From an uncultured Clostridia bacterium (GTDB taxonomy: Bacteria; Bacillota; Clostridia; TANB77; CAG-508), in the NCBI GenBank assembly GCA_934129895.1, contig CAKOWY010000006.1, positions 1 through 64,000 on the forward strand: a stretch of DNA of 64,000 nucleotides. Direction: 5' to 3'. The position numbers and the translations under genes were made by a program. Of the stretch, positions 10,258 through 17,409 are shown piece by piece. How positions within the stretch are numbered: position 1 is the stretch's first letter; each line of letters begins with the position of its first letter. Below the pieces are notes generated by a model. That model did not search any database, was not told the DNA's origin, and saw only the letters and a list, made by a program, of their open reading frames with translations.

Positions 10258-10818
10258 ATGTATGACAATTGGGAAGAACTAGAAAATTGTGTTAAAAATT
10301 GTAGAAAATGTAGATTATGTGAAAAAAGAAATAATGTAGTATTTGGGGTTGGAAACAAAAATGCAGATATAATGTTTATTGGAGAAGGTCCAGGGGCTGA
10401 TGAGGATATGCAAGGAGAACCATTTGTTGGAAAAGCAGGAAAATTAATGAACATGGCTTTTAAAATGCTTGGAATAAATAGAGAAGAAGTATATATTGCA
10501 AATATAGTAAAGTGTAGACCACCTCAAAATAGAAATCCACAAGATGATGAAGCAGAGGCATGTTTAAATTATTTAAGAAATCAAGTAATTTTAGTTAAAC
10601 CTAAAATAATAGTTTTGCTAGGAAGTGTAGCATTGAAGAATATTTTAGGAAAAGAATATGGGATAACCGCAAGTAGAGGCAAATGGGTTGAAAAAAAAGG
10701 AATATTATATATGCCAACATGGCATCCAGCAGCACTTTTAAGAGATGAAAACAAAAAAATAGATTTTGTTAAAGATTTAAAAGAAGTGCAAAACAAATTT
10801 CAAACGATTAGTCAATAG
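10258..10818 (+). CDS. udg: Family 4 uracil-DNA glycosylase (iron-sulfur)
   Basis: Removes uracil from DNA, the first step of base excision repair. Family 4 signatures are all present: GEGPGADED and EPFVGKAGKLM for uracil binding, IVKCRPPQNRNP, and HPAALLR near the C terminus. Cysteines at 15, 18 and 21 plus Cys86 and Cys102 match the four ligands of the [4Fe-4S] cluster, with the family's 16-residue gap between the last two. An in-frame ATG at 10240 overlaps the tatD stop, but the protein family and the GGGG just upstream fit ATG 10258 better. It is the last gene of the acpS-tatD-udg run; a gap of about 50 bases separates it from the next. Confidence 0.93.
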   Translation: MYDNWEELENCVKNCRKCRLCEKRNNVVFGVGNKNADIMFIGEGPGADEDMQGEPFVGKAGKLMNMAFKMLGINREEVYIANIVKCRPPQNRNPQDDEAEACLNYLRNQVILVKPKIIVLLGSVALKNILGKEYGITASRGKWVEKKGILYMPTWHPAALLRDENKKIDFVKDLKEVQNKFQTISQ

Positions 10819-10869
10819 CTTGACTAAAGCAATATAAAAATATAAAATAAGTTTTGAATGGAGTTTAAT

Positions 10870-12132
10870 ATGGAAAATATAAAAGAAAAATCAAATTATT
10901 GTTTAAATTGTCCCATAAAACCTTGCTCAAATAAAGGGTGTCCATTAAACAATGACATACCATTATTTATAAAAGCAATTAAAGAAGAAGAATATCAAAA
11001 AGCTTATGAAATATTATCAAAAACAACAGTTTTAGAATCTGTTTGTGGGAGAATTTGTCCACATACCAAACAATGTCAAGGTTCATGTGTAAGAGGAATC
11101 AAGGGAGAACCAGTAGATATTGGAAAACTTGAAGCTTTTGTTGGAGATAAAGCAATAAATGAAGGATATGAGATTCAAAAATCAAGTGAAAAAAAATCAA
11201 AGAAAATTGCAGTTGTTGGTGGTGGTCCAGCAGGTCTAACATGTTCAGCTTTTTTATTAAAAGAAGGATATTCTGTAACTTTATATGAAAAATATAATTA
11301 TTTGGGAGGTCTATTAATTCATGGTATTCCTGAATTTAGATTACCAAAAGATATTGTAAATAAAACAATACAAAAAATATTAAATTTAGGATTAGAAGTT
11401 CAATATAATAAAGAACTTGGGAAAAATTTAAACTTACAAGAATTACAAGAACAATATGATGCAATATTTTTAGCTTATGGTGCAAATATATCTACAAAAA
11501 TGAATGTTGAAGGTGAAGAACTAAATGGAGTTTTTGGAGGAAATGAACTTTTAGAAAAAAAGAGTCATCCACAATATAAAGGAAAAAAAGTTGCTGTTAT
11601 AGGTGGAGGAAATGTTGCAATGGATTGTGCGAGAACAGTTAAAAGACTTGGAGCAGAAGAAGTAAAAATCATTTATAGAAGAGCAGAAGAACAGATGCCA
11701 GCTGAAATAAAAGAGATACAAGATGCTAAAGATGAAGGAATTGAATTTTTGTTTCAGAATAATATTTCTAGAATTATTGGTAATAAGAAAGTTGAGAAAT
11801 TAGAACTAATTAGAACAGAGTTAATTCAAAAAGAAGGAGAAACAAGAAAGGTTCCAGTTAATATAAAGGACTCAAATTATATAATTGATATTGATTATGT
11901 AATAATGGCATTAGGATCTATGCCAGAAGAGTTCACAAACCAATTAGAACTAGAATTAAATAAATATGGATATATTAATATAGATAAAAAAAATAAGACC
12001 TCAAAATCTAATATATTTGCTGGAGGAGATATTGCTGGTGAAAAAAGTACAGTAGCATGGGCAGCACGTTCTGGTAGAAATGCAGCCATGTCAATAATAG
12101 AATATCTTGAAAATAAAAAAGAGCTGATTTAA
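10870..12132 (+). CDS. NAD(P)-dependent flavoprotein, glutamate synthase small-subunit type
   Basis: A 420-residue member of the GltD / dihydropyrimidine dehydrogenase N-terminal family that passes electrons between NAD(P)H and a partner through FAD. The N terminus has two cysteine sets (NYCLNCPIKPCSNKGCP and VCGRICPHTKQCQGSC) for two [4Fe-4S] clusters. An FAD site GGGPAGLTCSA and an NAD(P) site GGGNVAMDCARTV follow, and the C terminus has the FAGGDIAGEKSTVAWAA FAD motif. ATG 10870 is preferred: GGAG lies six bases upstream, while ATG 10858 would put that site inside the gene. No glutamate synthase large subunit or ferredoxin-NADP partner lies beside it, so the physiological acceptor is unknown; SudA-, NfnB- or GltD-like roles are all possible. 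Confidence 0.85.
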   Translation: MENIKEKSNYCLNCPIKPCSNKGCPLNNDIPLFIKAIKEEEYQKAYEILSKTTVLESVCGRICPHTKQCQGSCVRGIKGEPVDIGKLEAFVGDKAINEGYEIQKSSEKKSKKIAVVGGGPAGLTCSAFLLKEGYSVTLYEKYNYLGGLLIHGIPEFRLPKDIVNKTIQKILNLGLEVQYNKELGKNLNLQELQEQYDAIFLAYGANISTKMNVEGEELNGVFGGNELLEKKSHPQYKGKKVAVIGGGNVAMDCARTVKRLGAEEVKIIYRRAEEQMPAEIKEIQDAKDEGIEFLFQNNISRIIGNKKVEKLELIRTELIQKEGETRKVPVNIKDSNYIIDIDYVIMALGSMPEEFTNQLELELNKYGYINIDKKNKTSKSNIFAGGDIAGEKSTVAWAARSGRNAAMSIIEYLENKKELI

Positions 12133-12144
12133 TCAGCTCTTTAA
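12116..12144. terminator. Hairpin at the end of the flavoprotein gene, possibly bidirectional
   Basis: AAAGAGCTGATT / AATCAGCTCTTT forms a stem that overlaps the stop codon at 12130-12132. On the plus strand the tail is weak (TTAAAAAA). Read from the minus strand, the stem is followed by TTTTTTATTTT, which would better stop transcripts from the HExxH gene. Confidence 0.6.
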
Positions 12145-12358
12145 AAAAGATAGGGAATATCTTTTTTTGTAGAAAATTGAGTATCTTTTGTATAATATCT
12201 TATGTATAATTTAATCATAAGTATATAAAATACTACTTTTGTAAATAATAAATCTTTGGTGTAGTTATCTTTTGTATCTTTATATTCTTTTGTAAAAACT
12301 AATTAATTTATCTTTAGTAGTTTTTTATTTTTTTCTTTTGTAAATTGATAATCTTTTG
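12145..12358. repeat. Intergenic stretch with five TCTTTTGTA direct repeats
   Basis: This gap holds exact TCTTTTGTA copies at 12184, 12268, 12286 and 12334, plus near copies at 12235 (ACTTTTGTA) and 12352 (TCTTTTGTT). Spacing is uneven (84, 18 and 48 bases between the exact copies). It lies between two convergent genes, so promoter function is unlikely. No gene, tRNA or strong hairpin was seen inside. Confidence 0.5.
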
Positions 12359-13441
12359 TTAATTATGTATTTTATCTCCTGTTACGAAGTTAAATAATGC
12401 TTTGAACCAAGAAACAACTTTGTTTTGCTTCTTTACTTCAAGAGCAGTTTCGACGCCACCATTTTCAAGTACGTTAGATTTATGTTCTAATTGTGACATC
12501 TTTTCAGTATAATAGTCATCAAAGAAAGTATAATCATCAGTTCTTCCGATTAAATTTCCGTAATGATCTAATTTTTTTCTATAATTGTCAAGTTCCTCTA
12601 AATTTGTTATATGTTTAAATTGCTTATCAAAATATCCTTTAATAATGCTGTTTTGAGCTTTTATAAAATATTGTGCAATTTTTTCTTTTAAGATATCTTG
12701 TTTTTCAACAATTTTATCAACTTTGCTATTTCTTTCGTCATAAGAATTAAACTTATTATTCAATTTCAAAATTTGTTCTTCAAAATCTAAAATTTGATCA
12801 CAACATTGTTCAACTTCACTAAATGTTTTTCCAGAAGTTAATTCAATGAATTTTTCTTTAAACTTATCATTACTTGTAAAAGTACTATCAAATAATATTT
12901 CTTCTCCTGTAAAATAAGCTAATTGTTCAATAAGATTACATTCTAATGGGTAAAATGATGGACTTAATGTTTCAAATGATATTCCAAAATATTTAACAGC
13001 TTCTTTTTTTATTCCAATAACCTTTGAAGTGGCATATTGAACAGCTGCTTCATTTAAACCCATCCCTACAATCTTCAAAGCATCAAAATTGCATAACCCC
13101 ATTCTAATTAAATTGTTTTTTCTATCTTTTATTTCTTGAATATAATGTATACATTCATGAATTGCAAATTCTTCTAAACTATCTGTATCAACTATTGCGT
13201 TGAAATAGATTGAAGTATTTTTATAAAAGTAGTTTGCTTCTGCCATTCCTTCTGGCATTGTAGCTCTATACATTGTTAATTTAGCGAGTTTTGCATATAA
13301 ATCTGCTTCGTTAAAACAAAGTTCTGGAAATGTTTCGCAAAGCTTTATTGCAATATTATGAGCTATTCTATTTACAGTAACTGTATCAAGGATATCTACT
13401 ACTTTTATTCCATCTTTTCTTAAGTCAGATTCAATGCTCAT
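12359..13441 (-). CDS. Putative zinc metallopeptidase-like protein (HExxH), family unknown
   Basis: A 360-residue cytoplasmic-looking protein without signal peptide. It has a clear HExxH motif (FAIHECIHYIQ; His95, Glu96, His99) and, 32 residues after the second His, GLNEAAVQYAT, whose Glu131 is placed like the third zinc ligand of gluzincins. After that it is helical and charged, with a long coiled-coil-like stretch and a tryptophan-containing C-terminal tail (VVSWFKALFNFV). ATG 13441 is preferred: GGAGG precedes it by six bases, whereas ATG 13453 overlaps that site. A second HExxH protein at 27256-28914 has the same layout (TFP(E/D) motif, HExxH, then NE..T) and is a probable distant relative. 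Upstream on the same strand is a small XRE regulator, separated by a hairpin. Peptidase activity is inferred from the motif only. Confidence 0.7.
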   Translation of the reverse strand: MSIESDLRKDGIKVVDILDTVTVNRIAHNIAIKLCETFPELCFNEADLYAKLAKLTMYRATMPEGMAEANYFYKNTSIYFNAIVDTDSLEEFAIHECIHYIQEIKDRKNNLIRMGLCNFDALKIVGMGLNEAAVQYATSKVIGIKKEAVKYFGISFETLSPSFYPLECNLIEQLAYFTGEEILFDSTFTSNDKFKEKFIELTSGKTFSEVEQCCDQILDFEEQILKLNNKFNSYDERNSKVDKIVEKQDILKEKIAQYFIKAQNSIIKGYFDKQFKHITNLEELDNYRKKLDHYGNLIGRTDDYTFFDDYYTEKMSQLEHKSNVLENGGVETALEVKKQNKVVSWFKALFNFVTGDKIHN

Positions 13442-13460
13442 TGTAGCCTCCATTTATTCT

Positions 13461-13469
13461 TTCGACAAA
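13461..13469 (-). promoter_or_regulatory. Candidate Spo0A box before the HExxH gene
   Basis: Read on the minus strand this is TTTGTCGAA, an exact match to the published Spo0A binding consensus TTTGTCRAA. It lies between a TATAAT-like -10 box (13493-13498, minus) and the GGAGG ribosome site, where a bound regulator would repress. By base composition about one exact match per window is expected by chance, so only the position is suggestive. Confidence 0.35.
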
Positions 13470-13559
13470 TTCCATTTGAATTTACTAAATTTATTATACA
13501 ATATTTTAATGTAAAAGTGTATTACAAAAATATTAAATTTATATTACAAAAATATTACA

Positions 13560-13590
13560 AGAAGGTTAAACAACAAATGTTTAACCTTCT
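13560..13590 (-). terminator. Hairpin after the XRE regulator
   Basis: A 13-base perfect stem, AGAAGGTTAAACA with TGTTTAACCTTCT, and a five-base loop. It lies just after the regulator stop on the minus strand. The tail TTGTAATATTTTTG is only partly T-rich, so termination is likely but not textbook. Confidence 0.65.
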
Positions 13591-13592
13591 AT

Positions 13593-13829
13593 TTAATCTT
13601 GTTCAACTTCTTTAAAAATATCATCTTCAAAAAATTCTGTTATTGTAATTCCAAAACCTTCACATATATGAAGCAATGTATCTAATTTAATTAATTCTGT
13701 TCTTTTGCTCATAAATGCGGCAAGTGTTGACATAGGAACTCCAGAAGCCTTAAATAATGCCCAAAGACTCATTCCTTTTTGCTTTTGATAATGTTTTATT
13801 CTTGATCTTACTGCATCTGATAAATACAT
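13593..13829 (-). CDS. Small XRE-type helix-turn-helix regulator
   Basis: A 78-residue single-domain DNA-binding protein. A Cro/CI-type helix-turn-helix spans about residues 20-55 (SLWALFKASGVPMSTLAAFM), followed by LDTLLHICEGFGITITEFFEDD, the usual last helices of these folds. It is nearly identical in plan to the regulator at 18284-18520 (SLWALFK.SGVPMST, LIKLDTLLHICEG, TEFFEDD.FK.VEQD), so the two are paralogues. Ribosome site AGAGGTGA precedes ATG 13829. It precedes the HExxH gene on the same strand, an order reminiscent of XRE-ImmA pairs, but a hairpin lies between them. The target is unknown. Confidence 0.85.
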   Translation of the reverse strand: MYLSDAVRSRIKHYQKQKGMSLWALFKASGVPMSTLAAFMSKRTELIKLDTLLHICEGFGITITEFFEDDIFKEVEQD

Positions 13830-13952
13830 ATATTTTCACCTCTAAATAGTTATAACAGTAAAATTTACAAAATTAGTGTATCCAACAAGATGAAAAGTAT
13901 ACTATTTGAGAACGTTTTTTTAATTGATAAAATGTATTAATATTTTAGATAT

Positions 13953-13981
13953 TTGCTATTTTTTTTGTTATATGCTATAAT
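13953..13981 (+). promoter_or_regulatory. Promoter of the 254-residue membrane protein gene
   Basis: TTGCTA, 17-base spacer, TATAAT, 35 bases before the start at 14016. It faces away from the XRE regulator. Confidence 0.65.
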
Positions 13982-14015
13982 AAAAATATATTCGTAAGAG
14001 AAAGAGGGATATAAT

Positions 14016-14780
14016 ATGGGAAATGTAAAGGATACAAAAAGAGTAATAAATGGTAAAAAAACAATACCACAAGGTAGAAAAATGCTTAATCCTCAAAGAA
14101 GAAAAATGATTAGATTAAAAAACGTAGCAAAAAGAGGAATGATAACAGTTGCACTTATTGCAAGTGTTGTAGGATTTAATTTGAGTAAAAACAATAAAGA
14201 TAATTTTGTTTCAAATTTTAATGAAATAGAACAGTATAATATAAGTTCAAGTGAATTGAATCTATCACAAGATTCTTTGGAACAAGCGCAAAAACTATAT
14301 GAAGAAATTGAGAGTTTAGATATGTCAACAGTATCTAATATAGAACTAGCTAGTTATTTTGAACAAATTAGTGATATGCAATTAGATTTAATGAAAGAAA
14401 AAGTTTCAAATTTAATTGGAAAGAGAACTTATGACTTTACATTAGTTGCTCCATCAAAAAATGAAGATTTCTCACATACAAGAGTTTGTGACGAAAATAT
14501 GGAATTGTGTTTGGCTCAAACAAAATCAAGCTATATAGATGATATAATGCAAGAAATTTTAAAAGGAAGACGTATTGCAGAACAAATGGTAAATGGAAAT
14601 ATTAATAGAAAAAAGAGTGAAAAAGAATTAATAGAAATGGCAAATAATCTACCAGAAACAGCAGCACTTAAATTAACTAAAGATAAAAAAGGAAGAATAG
14701 GAGCATATTATATAGAAACAAAAGAATTGACACCAGATAGTCCAGTACTTGCACAATCAGAAGTTCAATCAGAAAGATAA
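14016..14780 (+). CDS. Unknown single-pass membrane protein
   Basis: A 254-residue protein I do not recognise. The first 40 residues are very basic (many Lys and Arg), followed by one hydrophobic segment at 41-56 (GMITVALIASVVGFNL). The rest, presumably outside the cell, is mainly helical and polar, with two cysteines close together (VCDENMELC) that could form a disulfide. The ribosome site AGAGGG and a good promoter precede it, and a terminator follows at once, so it is a single-gene unit. It stands between the divergent XRE regulator and convergent ruvA. Nothing in the sequence fixes a function. Confidence 0.75.
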   Translation: MGNVKDTKRVINGKKTIPQGRKMLNPQRRKMIRLKNVAKRGMITVALIASVVGFNLSKNNKDNFVSNFNEIEQYNISSSELNLSQDSLEQAQKLYEEIESLDMSTVSNIELASYFEQISDMQLDLMKEKVSNLIGKRTYDFTLVAPSKNEDFSHTRVCDENMELCLAQTKSSYIDDIMQEILKGRRIAEQMVNGNINRKKSEKELIEMANNLPETAALKLTKDKKGRIGAYYIETKELTPDSPVLAQSEVQSER

Positions 14781-14808
14781 AAAAAGCGAATTTGATTTTC
14801 GCTTTTTT
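14779..14808. terminator. Bidirectional terminator between the membrane protein gene and ruvA
   Basis: AAAAAGCGAA ... TTCGCTTTTTT forms a stem with A and T runs on both sides, serving the two convergent genes; it overlaps the last bases of ruvA. Confidence 0.85.
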
Positions 14809-15409
14809 ATTTTTGTGATAATAATATTAATCCTTTTTTAATTAAATCTTCAATAGATAAATTATCAATATCAAGATGTTCAAATGCTTTTTCAATATCT
14901 TTTTTAGAATATCCTAAAACCATCAAACCAGAGATAGCTTCATTAATATTTTCACTATTATCTTTTGTTTTCTTTGATGTGGTTTCTTGTTTTCCATCTA
15001 ATTGTTCTTCTTTTAATTTATCTTTTAATTCAAGAATAATTCTTTGAGCAGATTTATTTCCGATTCCTGGAACTTTTGTAAGAACTTTTATATCGTTAGA
15101 AATTACAGCAATCGCAAAATCAGAAGGTTCTATACATGAAAGCATTATTAAAGCACTTTTTGCTCCAACTCCACTAACTGAAATAAGTAATTCAAACATT
15201 TTTAATTGTTCTTGTGTTTTAAAACCATATATACTAATATCATCTTCTCTAACTTTTACATAAGTAAACACTTTTATTATATTATGAATTTCACCGATTG
15301 AATCTATATTGTTTTGTGACATGAAAATCTTATATCCTAATCCATTAATATCTATAACAATATATCCATTTGATTTCATTTCAAGTGATCCTTTTATATA
15401 AGCAAACAT
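14807..15409 (-). CDS. ruvA: Holliday junction branch migration protein RuvA
   Basis: RuvA binds four-way DNA junctions as a tetramer and loads the RuvB motor. The 200-residue protein has the N-terminal OB fold (MFAYIKGSLEMKSNGYIVID), two helix-hairpin-helix motifs (VSGVGAKSALIML and VPGIGNKSAQRII, about residues 75-130), a Lys/Glu/Asp-rich linker and the small C-terminal domain (ISGLMVLGYSKKDIEKAF) that contacts RuvB. RuvB and RuvC are not in the window, although ruvAB usually form an operon. The ribosome site AAAGGA precedes ATG 15409. Its promoter directly abuts the terminator of the foreign-looking cassette upstream, and rarA, another recombination gene, lies just beyond. Confidence 0.95.
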   Translation of the reverse strand: MFAYIKGSLEMKSNGYIVIDINGLGYKIFMSQNNIDSIGEIHNIIKVFTYVKVREDDISIYGFKTQEQLKMFELLISVSGVGAKSALIMLSCIEPSDFAIAVISNDIKVLTKVPGIGNKSAQRIILELKDKLKEEQLDGKQETTSKKTKDNSENINEAISGLMVLGYSKKDIEKAFEHLDIDNLSIEDLIKKGLILLSQK

Positions 15410-15444
15410 AACTAAAAATCCTTTCTTATTAAAATTATAAAGAG

Positions 15445-15473
15445 ATTATATACTAAAATAAAAATAAAAGCAA
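15445..15473 (-). promoter_or_regulatory. Promoter of ruvA, overlapping the cassette terminator tail
   Basis: On the minus strand: TTGCTT, 17-base spacer, TATAAT. The -35 box and T-rich spacer are also the T-tract of the terminator at 15473-15501, so one short stretch seems to serve both purposes. Confidence 0.55.
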
Positions 15474-15501
15474 CCGGTCTGCCACAATGTAGCAGACCGG
15501 T
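15473..15501 (-). terminator. G+C-rich terminator of the cassette gene
   Basis: A perfect 10-base stem ACCGGTCTGC / GCAGACCGGT with a nine-base loop, followed on the minus strand by TGCTTTTATTTTTATTTT. The stem is far richer in G+C than other terminators in this window. Confidence 0.85.
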
Positions 15502-15511
15502 AACTGTAGGA

Positions 15512-15910
15512 TTAGGACTTCAAGAGATCCTTCATACCAGACTTAGTGCCCTGGATGAGGAACTTTTCGTTATGCCCCCACTTATCCGTCAGGATGGCAT
15601 CCGGATCGATGGGGAACCCCGTTGCCCGAACAATATCGAGCATGTCGTGGGGACCCGTTCCTGCGTAACCTGCAGTTACGCAGTATACGTGGATTGCAAC
15701 GGGGATGTCATTCTTGAGCCCCTTAATGGTGAGAGGGTAGCTCTCCGGAACGTTGGCCTTGGTATCCACAATATTGGGAAGTCCATGGCCCTTGTCATAC
15801 TGGATGATGAATTCTTCTGGCATAAAATTTTCAGAAGAGATTTCGCTCAAAGCGAGGCTGCGGGCATCACCACTTGTGAAAGTGATGATATTGATTGGAT
15901 TGTAGAACAT
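15512..15910 (-). CDS. Unknown 132-residue protein in a G+C-rich, foreign-looking cassette
   Basis: I do not recognise the family. The protein is soluble, without signal peptide or membrane segment, and mixes aromatic and Gly/Pro-rich stretches (MFYNPINIITFTSGDARS at the start, VTAGYAGTGPHDMLDIVRA in the middle). The reading is supported by an excellent ribosome site (AGGAGGG before ATG 15910), a promoter at 15985-16013, a terminator at 15473-15501 and proper codon bias. Base use is utterly unlike the neighbours: bases 15601-15660 contain 37 G or C of 60, and codons end mostly in C or G (ATC, GGC, AAG, CTC), whereas adjacent genes are near 30 percent G+C with A/T endings. It is inserted between ruvA and rarA. 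Inferred: recent horizontal transfer. The opposite-strand frame at 15572-15928 is taken as its shadow. Confidence 0.8.
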   Translation of the reverse strand: MFYNPINIITFTSGDARSLALSEISSENFMPEEFIIQYDKGHGLPNIVDTKANVPESYPLTIKGLKNDIPVAIHVYCVTAGYAGTGPHDMLDIVRATGFPIDPDAILTDKWGHNEKFLIQGTKSGMKDLLKS

Positions 15911-15984
15911 ACATACCCTCCTAGGTAATTGCGAAACACTACAGTAAACTGCATGTGCTTCTGTGTGAAAAGGCTTACAAATAT

Positions 15985-16013
15985 ATTATACCATAAATTA
16001 ACATAAATTACAA
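15985..16013 (-). promoter_or_regulatory. Promoter of the G+C-rich cassette gene
   Basis: On the minus strand: TTGTAA, 17-base spacer, TATAAT. These boxes lie in ordinary AT-rich sequence, while the roughly 70-base leader and the gene behind them are G+C-rich, so a foreign gene seems to be read from a native-style promoter. Confidence 0.7.
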
Positions 16014-16032
16014 GTTTGCTTGAATTTTGCTG

Positions 16033-16061
16033 TTGTAATATAAAATAAAAAATGTTATAAT
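16033..16061 (+). promoter_or_regulatory. Promoter of rarA
   Basis: TTGTAA, 17-base spacer, TATAAT, 33 bases before the rarA start. It is back-to-back with the cassette promoter. Confidence 0.7.
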
Positions 16062-16094
16062 GAAGAAGTTATTAGAAAGCAAGGGAAGATAAAT

Positions 16095-17336
16095 ATGAAT
16101 GAAAAAGAGCCATTAGCATTTAGAATGAGACCAAAAACATTAGAAGAATATGTTGGACAAGAACATGTAATTGGTCCAGGAAAATTATTATATAGAACAA
16201 TAAAAGCAGATAGATTATCAAGTATTATATTATATGGACCTCCTGGATGTGGTAAAACATCACTAGCCAAGGTAATAAGTGAAACAACAAAATACAAATT
16301 TTATAAAATAAATGCTGTAACGGCTGGAGTTGCAGATATAAAAAGAGTTGTAGAAGAAACAAGAAATTATATGATGAATCCAACAGGTAAAAGTATTTTA
16401 TTTATAGATGAAATTCACAGATTTAACAAATTACAACAAGATGCACTTTTACCTTATGTAGAAAATGGAATGATAATATTAATAGGAGCAACAACAGAAA
16501 ATCCATATTTTGAGGTAAACAAAGCTTTAATTTCAAGATCTATGGTTATAAAGTTAAATCCATTGACAGAAGAAGACATATATAAAATTTTAAAAAATTC
16601 ACTTGAAAGAAAAGATGGACTTGGAGAATATTCTATAAAAATAGAAGACAGTACATTAAGAAAAATAGCAGATATATCAAATGGAGATGTAAGAACAGCT
16701 TTAAATGGTTTAGAAATTGCAGTTTTAACAACAAGTATGAGTTCAGATGGATACATACATATAACAGATGAAGTTGTAAAAAATAGTATTCAGAACAGAA
16801 AAGCAGTTTTTGATAAAAATGGTGATACACATTATGATAATATAAGTGCTTTTATAAAATCAATGAGAGGCTCGGATCCAGATGCAACATTACTTTATTT
16901 AGCAAGAGCATTAAATGGTGGGGAAGATCCAGTATTTTTAGCAAGAAGAATTGTTATTTGTGCATCAGAAGATGTTGGATTGGCGGATCCACAAGCACTT
17001 GTTATTGCAACATCTGCTATGCAAGCTGTTAATATGATAGGAATGCCAGAAGCCAGAATTATACTAGCAGAAGCTGCAGTATATGTTGCAAATTGCAAAA
17101 AATCAAATGCTACATATTTAGGAATTAACAAAGCATTAGAAGATGTGGCTAATTCAGACACTGGTGAGATACCTATGCATATTAGAAATGCTCCAATAGA
17201 AAAAATGAGAGAATTAGGATATAATGAAGGATATTTATATCCTCATGATTTCCCAGGGCATTGGGTTGAACAACAGTATTTGCCAGATAAAATGGTTGGA
17301 ACAAAATATTATATCAAAGATGAAAATATTAAATAA
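16095..17336 (+). CDS. rarA: Replication-associated recombination protein A (AAA+ ATPase)
   Basis: RarA/MgsA acts at stalled replication forks. The 413-residue protein has the AAA+ core with Walker A GPPGCGKTS (48-56), Walker B ILFIDEIHRF (Asp105, Glu106), sensor GATTENP, the arginine-finger region ALISRS, and the C-terminal tetramerisation part ending in YLYPHDFPGHWVEQQYLP, a reliable family signature. Ribosome site AGGGAAG precedes ATG 16095. It has its own promoter and is followed by a terminator, so it is a single-gene unit. Its nearest neighbour before the cassette was probably ruvA, which also acts in fork and junction repair. Confidence 0.96.
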   Translation: MNEKEPLAFRMRPKTLEEYVGQEHVIGPGKLLYRTIKADRLSSIILYGPPGCGKTSLAKVISETTKYKFYKINAVTAGVADIKRVVEETRNYMMNPTGKSILFIDEIHRFNKLQQDALLPYVENGMIILIGATTENPYFEVNKALISRSMVIKLNPLTEEDIYKILKNSLERKDGLGEYSIKIEDSTLRKIADISNGDVRTALNGLEIAVLTTSMSSDGYIHITDEVVKNSIQNRKAVFDKNGDTHYDNISAFIKSMRGSDPDATLLYLARALNGGEDPVFLARRIVICASEDVGLADPQALVIATSAMQAVNMIGMPEARIILAEAAVYVANCKKSNATYLGINKALEDVANSDTGEIPMHIRNAPIEKMRELGYNEGYLYPHDFPGHWVEQQYLPDKMVGTKYYIKDENIK

Positions 17337-17351
17337 AATAATAAAATTTGG

Positions 17352-17393
17352 AAAAGATAGAAAAAAGAAGAATTTTCTATCTTTTATTTTTTT
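17352..17393 (+). terminator. Terminator after rarA
   Basis: AAAAGATAGAAAA / TTTTCTATCTTTT stem with loop AAGAAGAA, then ATTTTTTTT. Confidence 0.9.
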
Positions 17394-17409
17394 ATGAGGT
17401 ATTAAAAAT

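Noticed and set aside
15572..15928. 118-residue plus-strand frame opposite the cassette gene
   Set aside because: It lacks a ribosome site and terminator on its strand, while the minus-strand frame has both plus a promoter and consistent codon use.
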